Assembly (NCBI GenBank): GCA_035477595.1 | Contig: DATIKM010000196.1 | Span: 1-25,104 of the forward strand | Direction: 5' to 3' | Length of the DNA stretch: 25,104 nucleotides | Source of the DNA: DATIKM01 sp035477595 | GTDB taxonomy: Bacteria; Armatimonadota; Chthonomonadetes; Chthonomonadales; CAJBBX01 | In this document: piece after piece, positions 1 to 6,639 of the stretch | Numbering within the stretch: the stretch's first letter is position 1 | How the letters are laid out: every line of letters begins with the position of its first letter | Notes under the pieces: model-generated | The model's input: only the letters and a program-made list of their open reading frames with translations | Told to the model about the DNA's origin: nothing | Databases searched by the model: none | Made by a program: the position numbers and the translations under genes

Positions 1-723
1 TCGCCCAGAACGACCGCTCGACCACGCTCCACCACGCGGCACGGAGCCGTAGTCTGGCGGCGGTGGAGTATGTGCTCGCCCTCGGATGCATCCCCAACGC
101 CCGCAACTCATGGGAGCAGATGCCGCTCCTCTCGGCCAGCGCGGCGGACATAGCCACCGTCCTGGTGGCATCTGGCGCCGACGTGTCCGTGCGCTGCCGG
201 TTGGGCAATACGCCGCTCCGCTGGGCCGACAGGATGGGTAGCCATGAGGTCGTTCGGTCACACGTCGTCCTGGGGAGCGACCCCAACGCCCGCAGCTCAT
301 GGGAGCAGATGCCGCTCTTCTCGGCCGGCGCGGAGGACATGGCCACCGTCCTGGTGGCATCTGGCGCCGACGTGTCCGTCCGCTGCTGGTTGGGCAATAC
401 GCCGCTCCGCGGGGCCGACAGGATGGGTAGCCATGAGGTCGTCCGGTTCCTCCTGGCTCGCGGGTCCCGCCCTGAACGCGAGGGCCTACCTCGGCCAGAC
501 CCCGCTACAAAGTGCTGTGGATTGCCTCAGTGGCGAGCACCGCCATGGCTCCGCCGATGCTGCCGGCACACTTCGGGCGGTGCGGGTGCTCCTGGAGCAC
601 AAGCCCGACGTGGACGCACGAGATGGCGACGGCCAGACCGCCCTCGCCCTGAGCGAGAACTCGCGGCTGAGGGGGCTGCTAAGCCAGCACGGCGCCAGGC
701 ATGGCGCACGCCGAGGCATGTGA
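1..723 (+). pseudogene. Ankyrin-repeat protein, 3' part, frameshifted
   Basis: The reading frame is open from the left edge, so the gene begins outside the window. From base 3 it reads TTLHHAA, GADVSVR, LGNTPLR and HEVVRFLLARG, which are typical ankyrin helix and turn signatures. Near 460-470 (around the run gggtccc) the repeat pattern moves into the next frame, where it continues as ALNARAYLGQTPLQ, VRVLLEHKPDVDARDGDGQT and ALALSENSRLRGLLSQHG, ending at the TGA at 721-723. One extra base explains the shift, so this is either a decaying gene or a sequencing error. The original frame would run on to 923 and into the tRNA gene, with no ankyrin-like sequence. Ankyrin repeats bind proteins; the partner is unknown. 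I am confident of the family but not of whether the gene is functional. Confidence 0.75.
92..469. repeat. 189-bp direct tandem duplication inside the ankyrin gene
   Basis: Copy one spans about 92-280 and copy two about 281-469, an offset of 189 bp or 63 codons, which is two ankyrin repeats. Over the best-matching 150 bases (110-260 against 299-449) I count about ten mismatches. Both copies begin at ccccaacgcccgca and contain the same GADVSVR and LGNTPLR codons. The near-identity at DNA level points to a recent duplication. Confidence 0.85.
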
Positions 724-882
724 GCATACGACGTTGGTCTGTGGTTGGTGGGGTCTGGCTTGTGGGGTGGGGTGTGTCACGCCAATGCCAACGACCAGGC
801 AGTAGCTCGCAGCGTGGGCGCCGGTGGCGCCGACGGGGTGTAGCACACGCAATGCACCCCGCCGGCCCGGCACGCTTCGGTG

Positions 883-954
883 TGGGCGAAGAAGGATTCG
901 AACCTCCGACCCCTTCCTTGTAAGGGAAGCGCTCTGCCACTGAGCCATTCGCCC
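883..954 (-). tRNA. tRNA-Val (anticodon TAC)
   Basis: Read on the minus strand, the 72 bases fold into a complete cloverleaf. The acceptor stem GGGCGAA/TTCGCCC is perfect. The D stem is GCTC/GAGC, the anticodon stem is CTTCC/GGAAG with loop CTTACAA, the variable loop has five bases, and the T arm carries TTCGAAT. The anticodon TAC lies at 920-922 and reads valine GUA-type codons. The discriminator is A, and CCA is not encoded after it, so it must be added by the CCA-adding enzyme. Confidence 0.95.
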
Positions 955-970
955 CTGGTCACCTCCGCGA

Positions 971-1000
971 AGTCTACTTGACCTCGACGGTGGGTGTCAA
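971..1000 (-). promoter_or_regulatory. Sigma-70 promoter of the tRNA-Val gene
   Basis: On the minus strand TTGACA (995-1000) is followed after 18 bp by TAGACT (971-976). Transcription would start near 964, about ten bases before the tRNA 5' end. It faces away from the greA promoter at 1044-1072. Confidence 0.75.
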
Positions 1001-1043
1001 GCAGTGGTTGCGCGCGCCCGTACCCTCCATGGACCGCCTGCTG

Positions 1044-1072
1044 TTGACGCGTTCGGATGTCTGTGGTACAAT
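1044..1072 (+). promoter_or_regulatory. Sigma-70 promoter of the greA-lysS-pcm cluster
   Basis: TTGACG (1044-1049) and TACAAT (1067-1072) are separated by exactly 17 bp, which is near consensus. The predicted start is about 1079, giving a leader of roughly 98 bases before greA that includes a strong hairpin. Confidence 0.8.
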
Positions 1073-1102
1073 CCGCCCGCACGAGTAGCGCGAAGTTCCG
1101 TC

Positions 1103-1136
1103 GAGCACTGGCGACCCGACCGGGGTGCCAGTGCTC
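1103..1136 (+). promoter_or_regulatory. Hairpin in the greA leader, possible attenuator
   Basis: The arms gagcactggc (1103-1112) and gccagtgctc (1127-1136) form a perfect 10-bp stem. The loop can extend it through CCC/GGG pairs. The hairpin is followed by TTTG, not a full T-tract. It lies between the promoter and the greA ribosome-binding site, so it could be a partial terminator or leader element. Its function is inferred only from position. Confidence 0.5.
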
Positions 1137-1176
1137 TTTGCGTAGATGCGTCTGGGTGCACCGGCGAGGGGAATTG

Positions 1177-1656
1177 ATGTCGACGGAAAATCAGATCATC
1201 CTGACGGCCGCCGGCTTCAGGAAGCTTGAGAAGGAGCTGGAGCGGCTGCGTACCGTGTCACGGCGCGAGGTCGCCGACCGCATCCGTGAGTCGAAGCAGT
1301 TCGGTGACCTCTCGGAGAACGCCGAGTTCGAAGAGGCTAAGATCGAGCAGGCCTTCGTCGAGGGGCGCATACGTGATCTGCAGCGGGTGATGCAGGTGGC
1401 GCACGTCGTGGATCCTGACGAAGTGCCGACCGATTGCGTGGGGATCGGCTCGGTGGTGACCGTGGAGGACCTTTCGAGTGGCGATGTGTGGGAGCTGACC
1501 CTCGTGGGCTCCGTGGAGTCGGATCCTGCCAACGACCGTGTCTCCGACGAGTCCCCGGTCGGCCAGGCCCTGTTCGGGCGTCAGGTGGGCGACGAGGTGC
1601 GCGTGCGCACGCCGGACGGCAGCATAGGCTACCGGATCACGGGAATCCGCCGGTGA
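1177..1656 (+). CDS. greA: Transcription elongation factor GreA
   Basis: GreA enters the RNA polymerase secondary channel and stimulates cleavage of backtracked transcripts. The 159-residue protein has the usual length and order. An N-terminal coiled coil (about residues 10-75) carries the acidic tip motif GDLSENAEFEEAK, in which D44 and E47 would coordinate catalytic magnesium. A C-terminal FKBP-like domain follows, with SPVGQALFGRQVGDEV near residue 125. The ATG at 1177 is chosen because gagggga precedes it at about 1166-1172 and homology starts there; the upstream in-frame extension to 1057 has no family resemblance. It is the first gene of a cluster: the TGA (1654-1656) overlaps the lysS GTG start (1653), implying translational coupling. 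It is driven by the promoter at 1044-1072 through a leader with a hairpin. Confidence 0.97.
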   Translation: MSTENQIILTAAGFRKLEKELERLRTVSRREVADRIRESKQFGDLSENAEFEEAKIEQAFVEGRIRDLQRVMQVAHVVDPDEVPTDCVGIGSVVTVEDLSSGDVWELTLVGSVESDPANDRVSDESPVGQALFGRQVGDEVRVRTPDGSIGYRITGIRR

Positions 1657-3179
1657 CGGAGGAGCACGAGCAGCGCGCGCAGCGTCTGGCGCGGCTCAAT
1701 GCGCTGCGGATGGCCGGCCGCGACCCCTATCGCGTCGAACGGTACGACCGCACGCACGCCGCCGCCGACATCGCCGCGCACTTCGATGAATTGGAGGGCA
1801 GCGAGGTCCGCATCGCTGGTCGCATTCCGCATCCGCCTCGAGTGATGGGCAAGGCCTCCTTCATGGACCTGCGTGACGCCAGCGGGCGCGTCCAGGTCTA
1901 CTTTCGCAGGGATGACCTCGGGGACGAGGCCTACGCCGAGGCAAGGGTTCTCGACTACGGCGACATCGCCGGCGTTCGCGGCGTCGTCTTCCGAACGCGC
2001 ACCGGCGAGCCGAGCGTTCACGCGTCCGAGATCTCCCTGCTGGCGAAGTGCCTGCGCCCGCTGCCCATTGGCAAGGAGCGCGGCAACGAGCACTTCGGCG
2101 GCCTGCACGACGTCGAGCAGCGCTGCCGCATGCGGTACGCGGATCTCCTCGCCAACCCGCTGTCGCGGTCGACTCTGGAGAAACGCTGCCGGTTGGTGTC
2201 GATGTTGCGTCGCTCTCTGGACGCGCGCGGCTTCCTCGAGGTCGAGACGCCCGTGCTCCAGCAGATCGCGGGCGGCGCCGCCGCGAGGCCCTTCCAGACG
2301 CACCACAACGCCCTCGGGTGCGACCTGAAGCTGCGCATCTCGCTTGAGCTGCCGCTGAAGCGCCTGATCGTGGGCGGCTTCGAGAAGGTCTACGAGATCG
2401 GGCGCGTGTTCCGCAACGAGGGTGTGTCGACCCGGCACAGCCCGGAGTTTACGCTGCTCGAGGTCTACCAGGCCTACACGGACCTCGACGGGATGATGGA
2501 CCTGGTGGAGGACCTGTACACGGACGCCTGTGTGGCGGTGAACGGCGCTCCGAGGTTCAGTCTCCGCCGTCAGCGCGAAGGGGACAGCACCGAGGAGTGC
2601 ATTGACCTGGGACGCCGGCCATGGCGACGGCTGAGCATCCTAGACGGCATCGAGCAGTACGCGGGCGTGAGTCGCGACGACCTGTGCTCGCTCGATGCAG
2701 CCCGCGCGGCATGCGACAGGCTCGGCGTGCCACATGATCGTGAGAACTCCGTCGGGGGAATCGTCGAGAAGCTGCACGAGCTCTACACGCAACCCACGCT
2801 CCTGCAGCCCACCTTCATCACCGACTTCCCGCTGGAGACCTCCCCTCTTGCCAAGCTTCACCCGACGATCCCCGGCGTCACGCGCCGGTTCGAGGTCTAC
2901 ATCGCTGGCCAGGAGCTGGGAAACGCTTTCTCCGAGATCAACGATCCGGTCGAGCAGCGCGCGCGGTTCGATGCCCAGCAGTTGCAGCGCGTCGCAGGCG
3001 ATGAGGAAGCCCATCCCATGGACGAGGACTTCCTGCGCGCTCTGGAGTACGGAATGCCGCCCACGGGTGGGTTCGGCGGCGGCATCGACCGCCTCGCCAT
3101 GGTGCTGACGGGCGCTGCTAGCTTGCGGGATGTCATCCTCTTCCCGCTGATGCGTCCGGAAGCGCCTTCCGAACCGTAG
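1653..3179 (+). CDS. lysS: Lysyl-tRNA synthetase, class II
   Basis: Charges tRNA-Lys with lysine in the cytoplasm. The 508-residue product matches the usual class II LysRS length. An N-terminal OB-fold anticodon-binding domain (about residues 45-140, VRIAGRI to VRGVVFRTRTGE) precedes the catalytic core. Motif 2 is YEIGRVFRNEG (about 246-256) followed by HSPEFTLLEVYQAY. Motif 3 is GGFGGGIDRLAMVLTG (about 471-486), and the C-terminus SLRDVILFPLMRP is diagnostic for LysRS. The GTG at 1653 overlaps the greA stop and fits homology; the in-frame sequence upstream to 1434 lies inside greA and is not protein-like for this family. The pcm gene follows 46 bp downstream. All core motifs look intact. Confidence 0.97.
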   Translation: MTEEHEQRAQRLARLNALRMAGRDPYRVERYDRTHAAADIAAHFDELEGSEVRIAGRIPHPPRVMGKASFMDLRDASGRVQVYFRRDDLGDEAYAEARVLDYGDIAGVRGVVFRTRTGEPSVHASEISLLAKCLRPLPIGKERGNEHFGGLHDVEQRCRMRYADLLANPLSRSTLEKRCRLVSMLRRSLDARGFLEVETPVLQQIAGGAAARPFQTHHNALGCDLKLRISLELPLKRLIVGGFEKVYEIGRVFRNEGVSTRHSPEFTLLEVYQAYTDLDGMMDLVEDLYTDACVAVNGAPRFSLRRQREGDSTEECIDLGRRPWRRLSILDGIEQYAGVSRDDLCSLDAARAACDRLGVPHDRENSVGGIVEKLHELYTQPTLLQPTFITDFPLETSPLAKLHPTIPGVTRRFEVYIAGQELGNAFSEINDPVEQRARFDAQQLQRVAGDEEAHPMDEDFLRALEYGMPPTGGFGGGIDRLAMVLTGAASLRDVILFPLMRPEAPSEP

Positions 3180-3225
3180 CCACGACTCAGGTGACTGCAG
3201 CAGCGCGGCTGCAGGGAGGCAGGCG

Positions 3226-3897
3226 GTGCGGGACAGGGAGCAGGAAGCGCGCGACCGGATGGTGCGCGATCAGCTCGAGGCGCGCGGGATCCGCGATGAG
3301 CGGGTGCTCGCCGTCATGCGGCGTGTCCCCCGGCACCTGTTCGTCCCCGAGCCCTGGCGCGAGAACGCCTACGACGATCGTCCTCAGCCCATTGGCGAGA
3401 ACCAGACGATCTCGCAGCCGCTGATGGTCGCGCTGATGACCGAGCTGCTCGACCTGCGCGGCGGTGAGACCGTCCTGGAGCTCGGCACGGGGTCTGGATA
3501 CCAGACCGCGGTACTGGCCGAGATGTGCGAGCGGGTGGTCTCCATCGAGCGGCACGTTCCGCTGGCGGAGCAAGCGAAGCGGGTTCTCACGAGTCTCAGC
3601 TACGCCAACATCGAGATCCACGTCGCCGACGGCACGCTTGGGTGGCCGGCAGATGCACCATACCCGAGCATCGTCGTTACGGCCGGGGCGCCCTCGGTCC
3701 CTCCGCCGCTCGTCGAGCAGCTCGCTCCAGGAGGGCGGCTGGTCGTGCCCGTGGGGGACCGGGAGATGCAGACGCTAACGCGCATCTGCAAGGACGCCGC
3801 CGGACGCACGTCGTGGTCCGAGCACGGGCGATGTGTCTTCGTGCCTGTGGTAGGCCAGCATGGCTGGCGCGAGGAGCGCTGGGACCCTGACGCGTAG
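3226..3897 (+). CDS. pcm: Protein-L-isoaspartate O-methyltransferase
   Basis: Methylates isoaspartyl residues in aged proteins using S-adenosylmethionine, starting their repair to aspartate. The 223-residue protein has the family-specific segment GENQTISQPLMVALM (58-72) and SAM-binding motif I VLELGTGSGYQTAVL (83-97). It also has the later IVVTAGAPSVPPPLVEQL and GGRLVVPVG segments of the Rossmann fold. The start is the GTG at 3226, with GGGAGG at 3214-3219 placed six bases upstream. It sits 46 bp after lysS, probably in the same transcript. The N-terminal RMVRDQLEARGIRDERVLAVMRRVPRHLFVP region, given here only as a landmark spanning residues 11-41, matches the normal PIMT entry helix. Nothing looks missing. 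Confidence 0.95.
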   Translation: MRDREQEARDRMVRDQLEARGIRDERVLAVMRRVPRHLFVPEPWRENAYDDRPQPIGENQTISQPLMVALMTELLDLRGGETVLELGTGSGYQTAVLAEMCERVVSIERHVPLAEQAKRVLTSLSYANIEIHVADGTLGWPADAPYPSIVVTAGAPSVPPPLVEQLAPGGRLVVPVGDREMQTLTRICKDAAGRTSWSEHGRCVFVPVVGQHGWREERWDPDA

Positions 3898-3917
3898 GGC
3901 CGGCCGACGTGGAGGGA

Positions 3918-3934
3918 GCGACCTGGGGGGTCGC
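3918..3934 (+). promoter_or_regulatory. Short hairpin between pcm and the small orphan gene
   Basis: gcgacc (3918-3923) and ggtcgc (3929-3934) form a 6-bp stem with a five-base loop. It sits 28 bp before the start of the next gene. It may be a processing or partial termination element; no T-tract follows. Confidence 0.3.
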
Positions 3935-3962
3935 GTCGTAGGTGCGACCATGGAGGACGGCG

Positions 3963-4217
3963 ATGCTGATCTACAACGTCAGGGACAGCAGCTTGCTCGA
4001 GCGGGCGACGCTGCTGATGGAGCCTCACGAGGCGCTCGAACTGATGGAGAAGCTGGCCCACCTGGTGAGGCGCCCTGACTACCACCATGACCACATCGAG
4101 TCGCCGGACGCGGTCCTTGACATCAGCGTGGTGTTGCCGAACTCCGCGCCGACGTACAGCGCGGCCCTGCGACCGTACGTGGATGCGTATCTGGCGCGTA
4201 GCCAGAGCGGCCCCTGA
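3963..4217 (+). CDS. Small hypothetical protein, 84 residues
   Basis: I do not recognise this family. The ATG at 3963 has GGAGG at 3952-3956, spaced six bases, which is a strong initiation signal. The in-frame ATG at 3942 lacks such a site. The product begins MLIYNVRDSS. Its helical, charged middle is EALELMEKLAHLVRRPDYHH, followed by a more hydrophobic strand-like DISVVLP and an SAALRPYVDAYLA tail. There is no signal peptide, membrane segment or cysteine, so it is probably a small soluble protein. It lies 65 bp after pcm and is probably the last gene of the greA cluster. A GC-rich stem-loop lies just downstream at 4252-4291. The coding call is good because of the ribosome-binding site and codon pattern; the function is unknown. 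Confidence 0.7.
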   Translation: MLIYNVRDSSLLERATLLMEPHEALELMEKLAHLVRRPDYHHDHIESPDAVLDISVVLPNSAPTYSAALRPYVDAYLARSQSGP

Positions 4218-4251
4218 CCGGGCCCAGGGCCACCCCCGCGAGACGCGTTGT

Positions 4252-4291
4252 GACCGCCCTGTGGGCGCGCAGGCGCACAGGAGAGGCGGTC
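4252..4291. terminator. Candidate bidirectional terminator hairpin
   Basis: gaccgcc (4252-4258) pairs with ggcggtc (4285-4291), and inside it ctgtg (4259-4263) pairs with cacag (4276-4280) with a GAGA bulge. It lies between two convergent genes (ends at 4217 and 4354). No T-tract is present on either side, so the call rests on stem and position. Confidence 0.4.
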
Positions 4292-4353
4292 CCGTGGGGG
4301 GAAAGGACCCACCCAGTGCGGCCGCTACGGCTGAGGTGCGCTGGGAGGGACCG

Positions 4354-5091
4354 TCAGGGCGTTGTCTGTTCCTGAGACGGCCGGATGACTGCAGTCGCGC
4401 CCAGGTCACGCAGACGCCGGCGGATGGCATCGGCCTTGCGCTCGTATACCCCGCGTGTCACCGTGAGCGGCAGGTCCTGCAATCTGCGGCGGGCCTCGGG
4501 CAGATTGCACACCAGCAGGTCCTGCACCGCGAGGGCTACCTCCGTCGGCTGACGGCCCACCTGTGTCAGGACGACGTCGTAGTTGCGCAACGGGTCGCTC
4601 TCGCCGGGCGCGGAGCGGGGCGCCTGGGTCTGTCCGGGCATCCGAAGAGGGCGATTGCAGCGGTCGCAGACGAAGCGCTGCGCCTGCACCGAGACACGGT
4701 GCTCCGTGCGGCAGGCGTCGCACGTGAGAGACAGCACTTCCGCCTGCTTGCCTCCCTCGAAATAGACCCGGCGATGGCACTGCTCGCAGTCGTAGTCGGT
4801 GGTGGGCTCCGCAGGGAACTGCATAGTGAAGTCGCAGTAGGGGCATTTGACCGACACTGCTGGCAGCTTCCTCGCCACGACCATCCGTCGGGCGCCGAAG
4901 GCGGCGAGGACAACACCCGCAGCGACGCCCAGCCATGCCAGGATCACCAGGGGCTGGAGCTGGACCAGGGTGAGGATCCAGACCAGGATCAGCGACACGC
5001 ACAGCACGATGACCCCGCGGATGACGAAGCTCAGGCCTGCCTCGTACTCGCGCTCCAGCAAGTCGGATCGCCTGGTGACGGACTTGGCCAT
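4354..5091 (-). CDS. Membrane double zinc-ribbon protein with L7/L12 C-terminal-like domain
   Basis: The 245-residue protein has a mixed architecture that I do not recognise as a named family. Residues 20-43 and 48-67 are two hydrophobic membrane segments. Two treble-cysteine zinc ribbons follow: C83/C86 with C102/C105, and C124/C127 with C142/C145. Residues 170-238 (YDVVLTQVG, LPEARRRLQ, ADAIRRRLRDLGATAV) align without gaps by eye to the C-terminal domain of ribosomal protein L7/L12. The lysine and arginine residues that contact translation factors in L7/L12 are mostly replaced here, so a direct ribosomal-stalk role is doubtful. The start at 5091 is supported by AAGGAAG at about 5098-5104 and by the promoter at 5179-5208; a longer in-frame extension to 5277 crosses that promoter and is rejected. 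The gene is monocistronic. Its role is unknown. Confidence 0.85.
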   Translation of the reverse strand: MAKSVTRRSDLLEREYEAGLSFVIRGVIVLCVSLILVWILTLVQLQPLVILAWLGVAAGVVLAAFGARRMVVARKLPAVSVKCPYCDFTMQFPAEPTTDYDCEQCHRRVYFEGGKQAEVLSLTCDACRTEHRVSVQAQRFVCDRCNRPLRMPGQTQAPRSAPGESDPLRNYDVVLTQVGRQPTEVALAVQDLLVCNLPEARRRLQDLPLTVTRGVYERKADAIRRRLRDLGATAVIRPSQEQTTP

Positions 5092-5178
5092 GCGGGCTTC
5101 CTTTGGAGGGTGTGCGCGAGGCGCGCAGGACGCCGACACGCCCCGCCGCGCACGTAGCGGGCGCCGGACGCCGCAGGC

Positions 5179-5208
5179 ATTGTATAGCCCGGCTCGCTGG
5201 ACTGTCAA
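5179..5208 (-). promoter_or_regulatory. Sigma-70 promoter of the zinc-ribbon/L7-L12-like gene
   Basis: On the minus strand TTGACA (5203-5208) precedes TATACA (5181-5186) at 16 bp, or TACAAT (5179-5184) at 18 bp. Transcription would start near 5170, leaving an 80-base leader before the ATG at 5091. Confidence 0.7.
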
Positions 5209-5313
5209 GGTATGGGCCGTGGCGCGCGCGCGGCCACAGGGAGAGAGAGGATGAGCGCTGGTGGGCCGTGCAGTCATACCGCACCGGCAAGGGCATACGG
5301 TGGGTTCCGAGGG

Positions 5314-5466
5314 ATGCCCTCATTGCGGAGAACCGCGCCCCATAGGCTCGCGGACGCGCCGCTCGCACTCGGGGCGGCGATGGTGGCGGTCGCCGCACGG
5401 TTGCGCGCCTGGACGGTGCCCGCCGAGGCGCCGCCGCAGTGGCACGTGTCGGGAGGCGCCGCCTGA
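5314..5466 (+). CDS. Doubtful 50-residue reading frame before the acetyltransferase
   Basis: ATG at 5314 to TGA at 5464-5466 encodes a 50-residue peptide with an alanine-rich hydrophobic stretch (LALGAAMVAVAARLRAW). Third codon positions are almost all G or C, as in the real genes here. The ribosome-binding site is weak (cgaggg just upstream) and I recognise no family. It could be a short membrane peptide, or a remnant of a frameshifted zinc-ribbon gene, given the CPHCGEP coding scrap in another frame at its 5' end. It stops 34 bp before the next start. Confidence 0.25.
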   Translation: MPSLRRTAPHRLADAPLALGAAMVAVAARLRAWTVPAEAPPQWHVSGGAA

Positions 5467-5500
5467 CGATGACCAGTTCGGCGGCCCGGGAGCGCGACCC

Positions 5501-5929
5501 GTGACCATAACCATTCGTGCAGCATCGACTGACGCCGACCGCCATGCCTGTTACGCCCTGCGCATCTGCGTGTTCGTGGAGGAGCAGGCGGTGCCGGTCG
5601 AGGAGGAGATGGACCACTACGACGCGGACGCCGCGCACTTTGTCGTGGAGGCCGACGGCCGGGTTGTCGGCACGGCGCGGCTCGTCCACCTGGGGGACGG
5701 GTGCGCGAAGGTCGGCAGGGTCGCCATTCTGCCGGAGTACCGTGGGCGTGGGATCGGACATGCGCTGATGCATCACGTCATGGAGGCGGGGCTGCGGAAT
5801 TGCAGCACCCTGGTACTCGATGCCCAGGTCGACGTCATTGGGTTCTACGAGCGTCTGGGCTTCGAGGCCGAGGGACCGGTGTTTCTCGATGCCGGCATCG
5901 ACCACCGGCGGATGCGAATGGAGCGGTAG
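5501..5929 (+). CDS. GNAT-family N-acetyltransferase, ElaA/YjcF-like
   Basis: Transfers an acetyl group from acetyl-CoA to an unidentified amine. The 142-residue protein shows the ElaA/YjcF pattern. RICVFVEEQAVPVEEEMD lies near residues 18-35, followed by HFVVEADGRVVGTARL. The acetyl-CoA pyrophosphate loop is VGRVAILPEYRGRGIGHAL (about 70-88), and the C-terminal strand is DVIGFYERLGFEAEG. The GTG at 5501 is chosen because it is preceded by GGGAG at 5488-5492 and the fold begins there. The in-frame upstream extension to 5261 is arginine-rich and not family-like. The tlpA-like gene follows after 119 bp in the same direction. The fold is clear but the substrate cannot be told from sequence. Confidence 0.9.
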   Translation: MTITIRAASTDADRHACYALRICVFVEEQAVPVEEEMDHYDADAAHFVVEADGRVVGTARLVHLGDGCAKVGRVAILPEYRGRGIGHALMHHVMEAGLRNCSTLVLDAQVDVIGFYERLGFEAEGPVFLDAGIDHRRMRMER

Positions 5930-6048
5930 CGGCCCCACCGCCGTACCAGTAGGCAAGTGGGCGCCATCATTGTTGTGGCGACGTAAGGAGATCGGGCAGG
6001 TGAGTCCGGGCGCGGTGGATCGCGTCCGAGATCATAAGGAGGAGCTGG

Positions 6049-6558
6049 GTGGCCAAGCTGCACTGGACGGCCCGCACGATAGCGGTCGTGGCGCTGTTGG
6101 GAGTGATGGCAGGCGCGGCGGACGGCGCACCGCGCTACAAGATCGGTGATCGCATCGCGGAGTTCCGAGCGCCGGAGGACAACGGCGGGGTGTTCCGCAC
6201 CTCGCAGCTGCGTGACCGCATCGGGGTGCTGGTCTTCTTCGGCACTTGGTGTCCTCCGTGCAACGAAGAGGCGCCGCGCCTCGAGTCGCAGATCTGGCGC
6301 AAGTACCGATCGAAGGGCGTGGTGGTCGTCGGTCTGGCGATTCAGGAGGGAAGGGACCCGATCGGCAAGATCCGGGCCTTCCGCAGGCAGCACAACGTCA
6401 CCTACCGCCTGGCGTCTCACGAAAGAGGTGAGCAGTTCCAGAGGTTTGGCTTCGATGGGGTTCCCAGCATCGTCGTGATCGACCGACGCGGCCGGTACCA
6501 CTCGAACCCTCGGAGCATAGAGGAGCTGGACAGGGTGCTTGCGCAGCTGACGCGGTAG
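6049..6558 (+). CDS. TlpA-like exported thioredoxin-fold protein
   Basis: A 169-residue thiol-disulfide oxidoreductase of the TlpA/ResA/AhpC-TSA class. Residues 1-27 form a signal peptide (IAVVALLGVMAGAADGA), so it acts outside the cytoplasmic membrane. The redox motif is WCPPC with C68 and C71, preceded by GVLVFFGT. The cis-proline lies in GVPSIVVIDRRG (P139), and the VVVVGLAIQEG insert is typical of the TlpA class. The start is a GTG at 6049 with AAGGAGGAG at 6036-6044, an excellent ribosome-binding site. It is closed by a 19-bp inverted repeat at 6573-6628. Likely roles are cytochrome c maturation or general periplasmic reduction, but no partner gene is nearby. Confidence 0.92.
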   Translation: MAKLHWTARTIAVVALLGVMAGAADGAPRYKIGDRIAEFRAPEDNGGVFRTSQLRDRIGVLVFFGTWCPPCNEEAPRLESQIWRKYRSKGVVVVGLAIQEGRDPIGKIRAFRRQHNVTYRLASHERGEQFQRFGFDGVPSIVVIDRRGRYHSNPRSIEELDRVLAQLTR

Positions 6559-6572
6559 GCAGGGGACCCAGG

Positions 6573-6628
6573 CCGTTCACGCAGACGGGGGTCGCTTCGC
6601 CTGAGGCGGCCCCCGTCTGCGTGAACGG
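6573..6628. terminator. Perfect 19-bp inverted repeat, bidirectional terminator
   Basis: The arms 6573-6591 (starting ccgttcacgcagacg) and 6610-6628 are exactly complementary over 19 bp. The 18-base loop can itself fold (cgcc/ggcg). It sits between the convergent tlpA-like and GH15 genes. No T-tract follows on either strand. Confidence 0.7.
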
Positions 6629-6639
6629 TGCGTGCTACT

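Larger units (their letters stand above)
5092..5500. other. 409-bp divergent intergenic region
   Basis: This spacer lies between the minus-strand zinc-ribbon gene and the plus-strand acetyltransferase. It holds the promoter of the former (5179-5208) and a doubtful small reading frame (5314-5466). In another frame at about 5315-5350 it encodes GCPHCGEPRPIGS, a zinc-ribbon-like scrap without a continuing domain. No promoter for the acetyltransferase was clear to me. Confidence 0.5.

Noticed and set aside
679..948. Minus-strand reading frames across the tRNA (one begins MAQWQSASLTRKGSEVRILL)
   Set aside because: This peptide is the translation of the tRNA-Val gene itself, a well-known annotation artefact.
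883..954. Integration site of a mobile element at the tRNA gene
   Set aside because: No integrase and no repeated tRNA 3' end were found in the window.
1434..1652. In-frame 5' extension of lysS
   Set aside because: It lies inside greA in another frame and has no LysRS similarity; the GTG at 1653 overlapping the greA stop is the natural start.
4406..5956. Minus-strand reading frame of about 516 codons
   Set aside because: It overlaps three better-supported features, is arginine/proline-rich, and shows no domain; it is a high-GC shadow frame.
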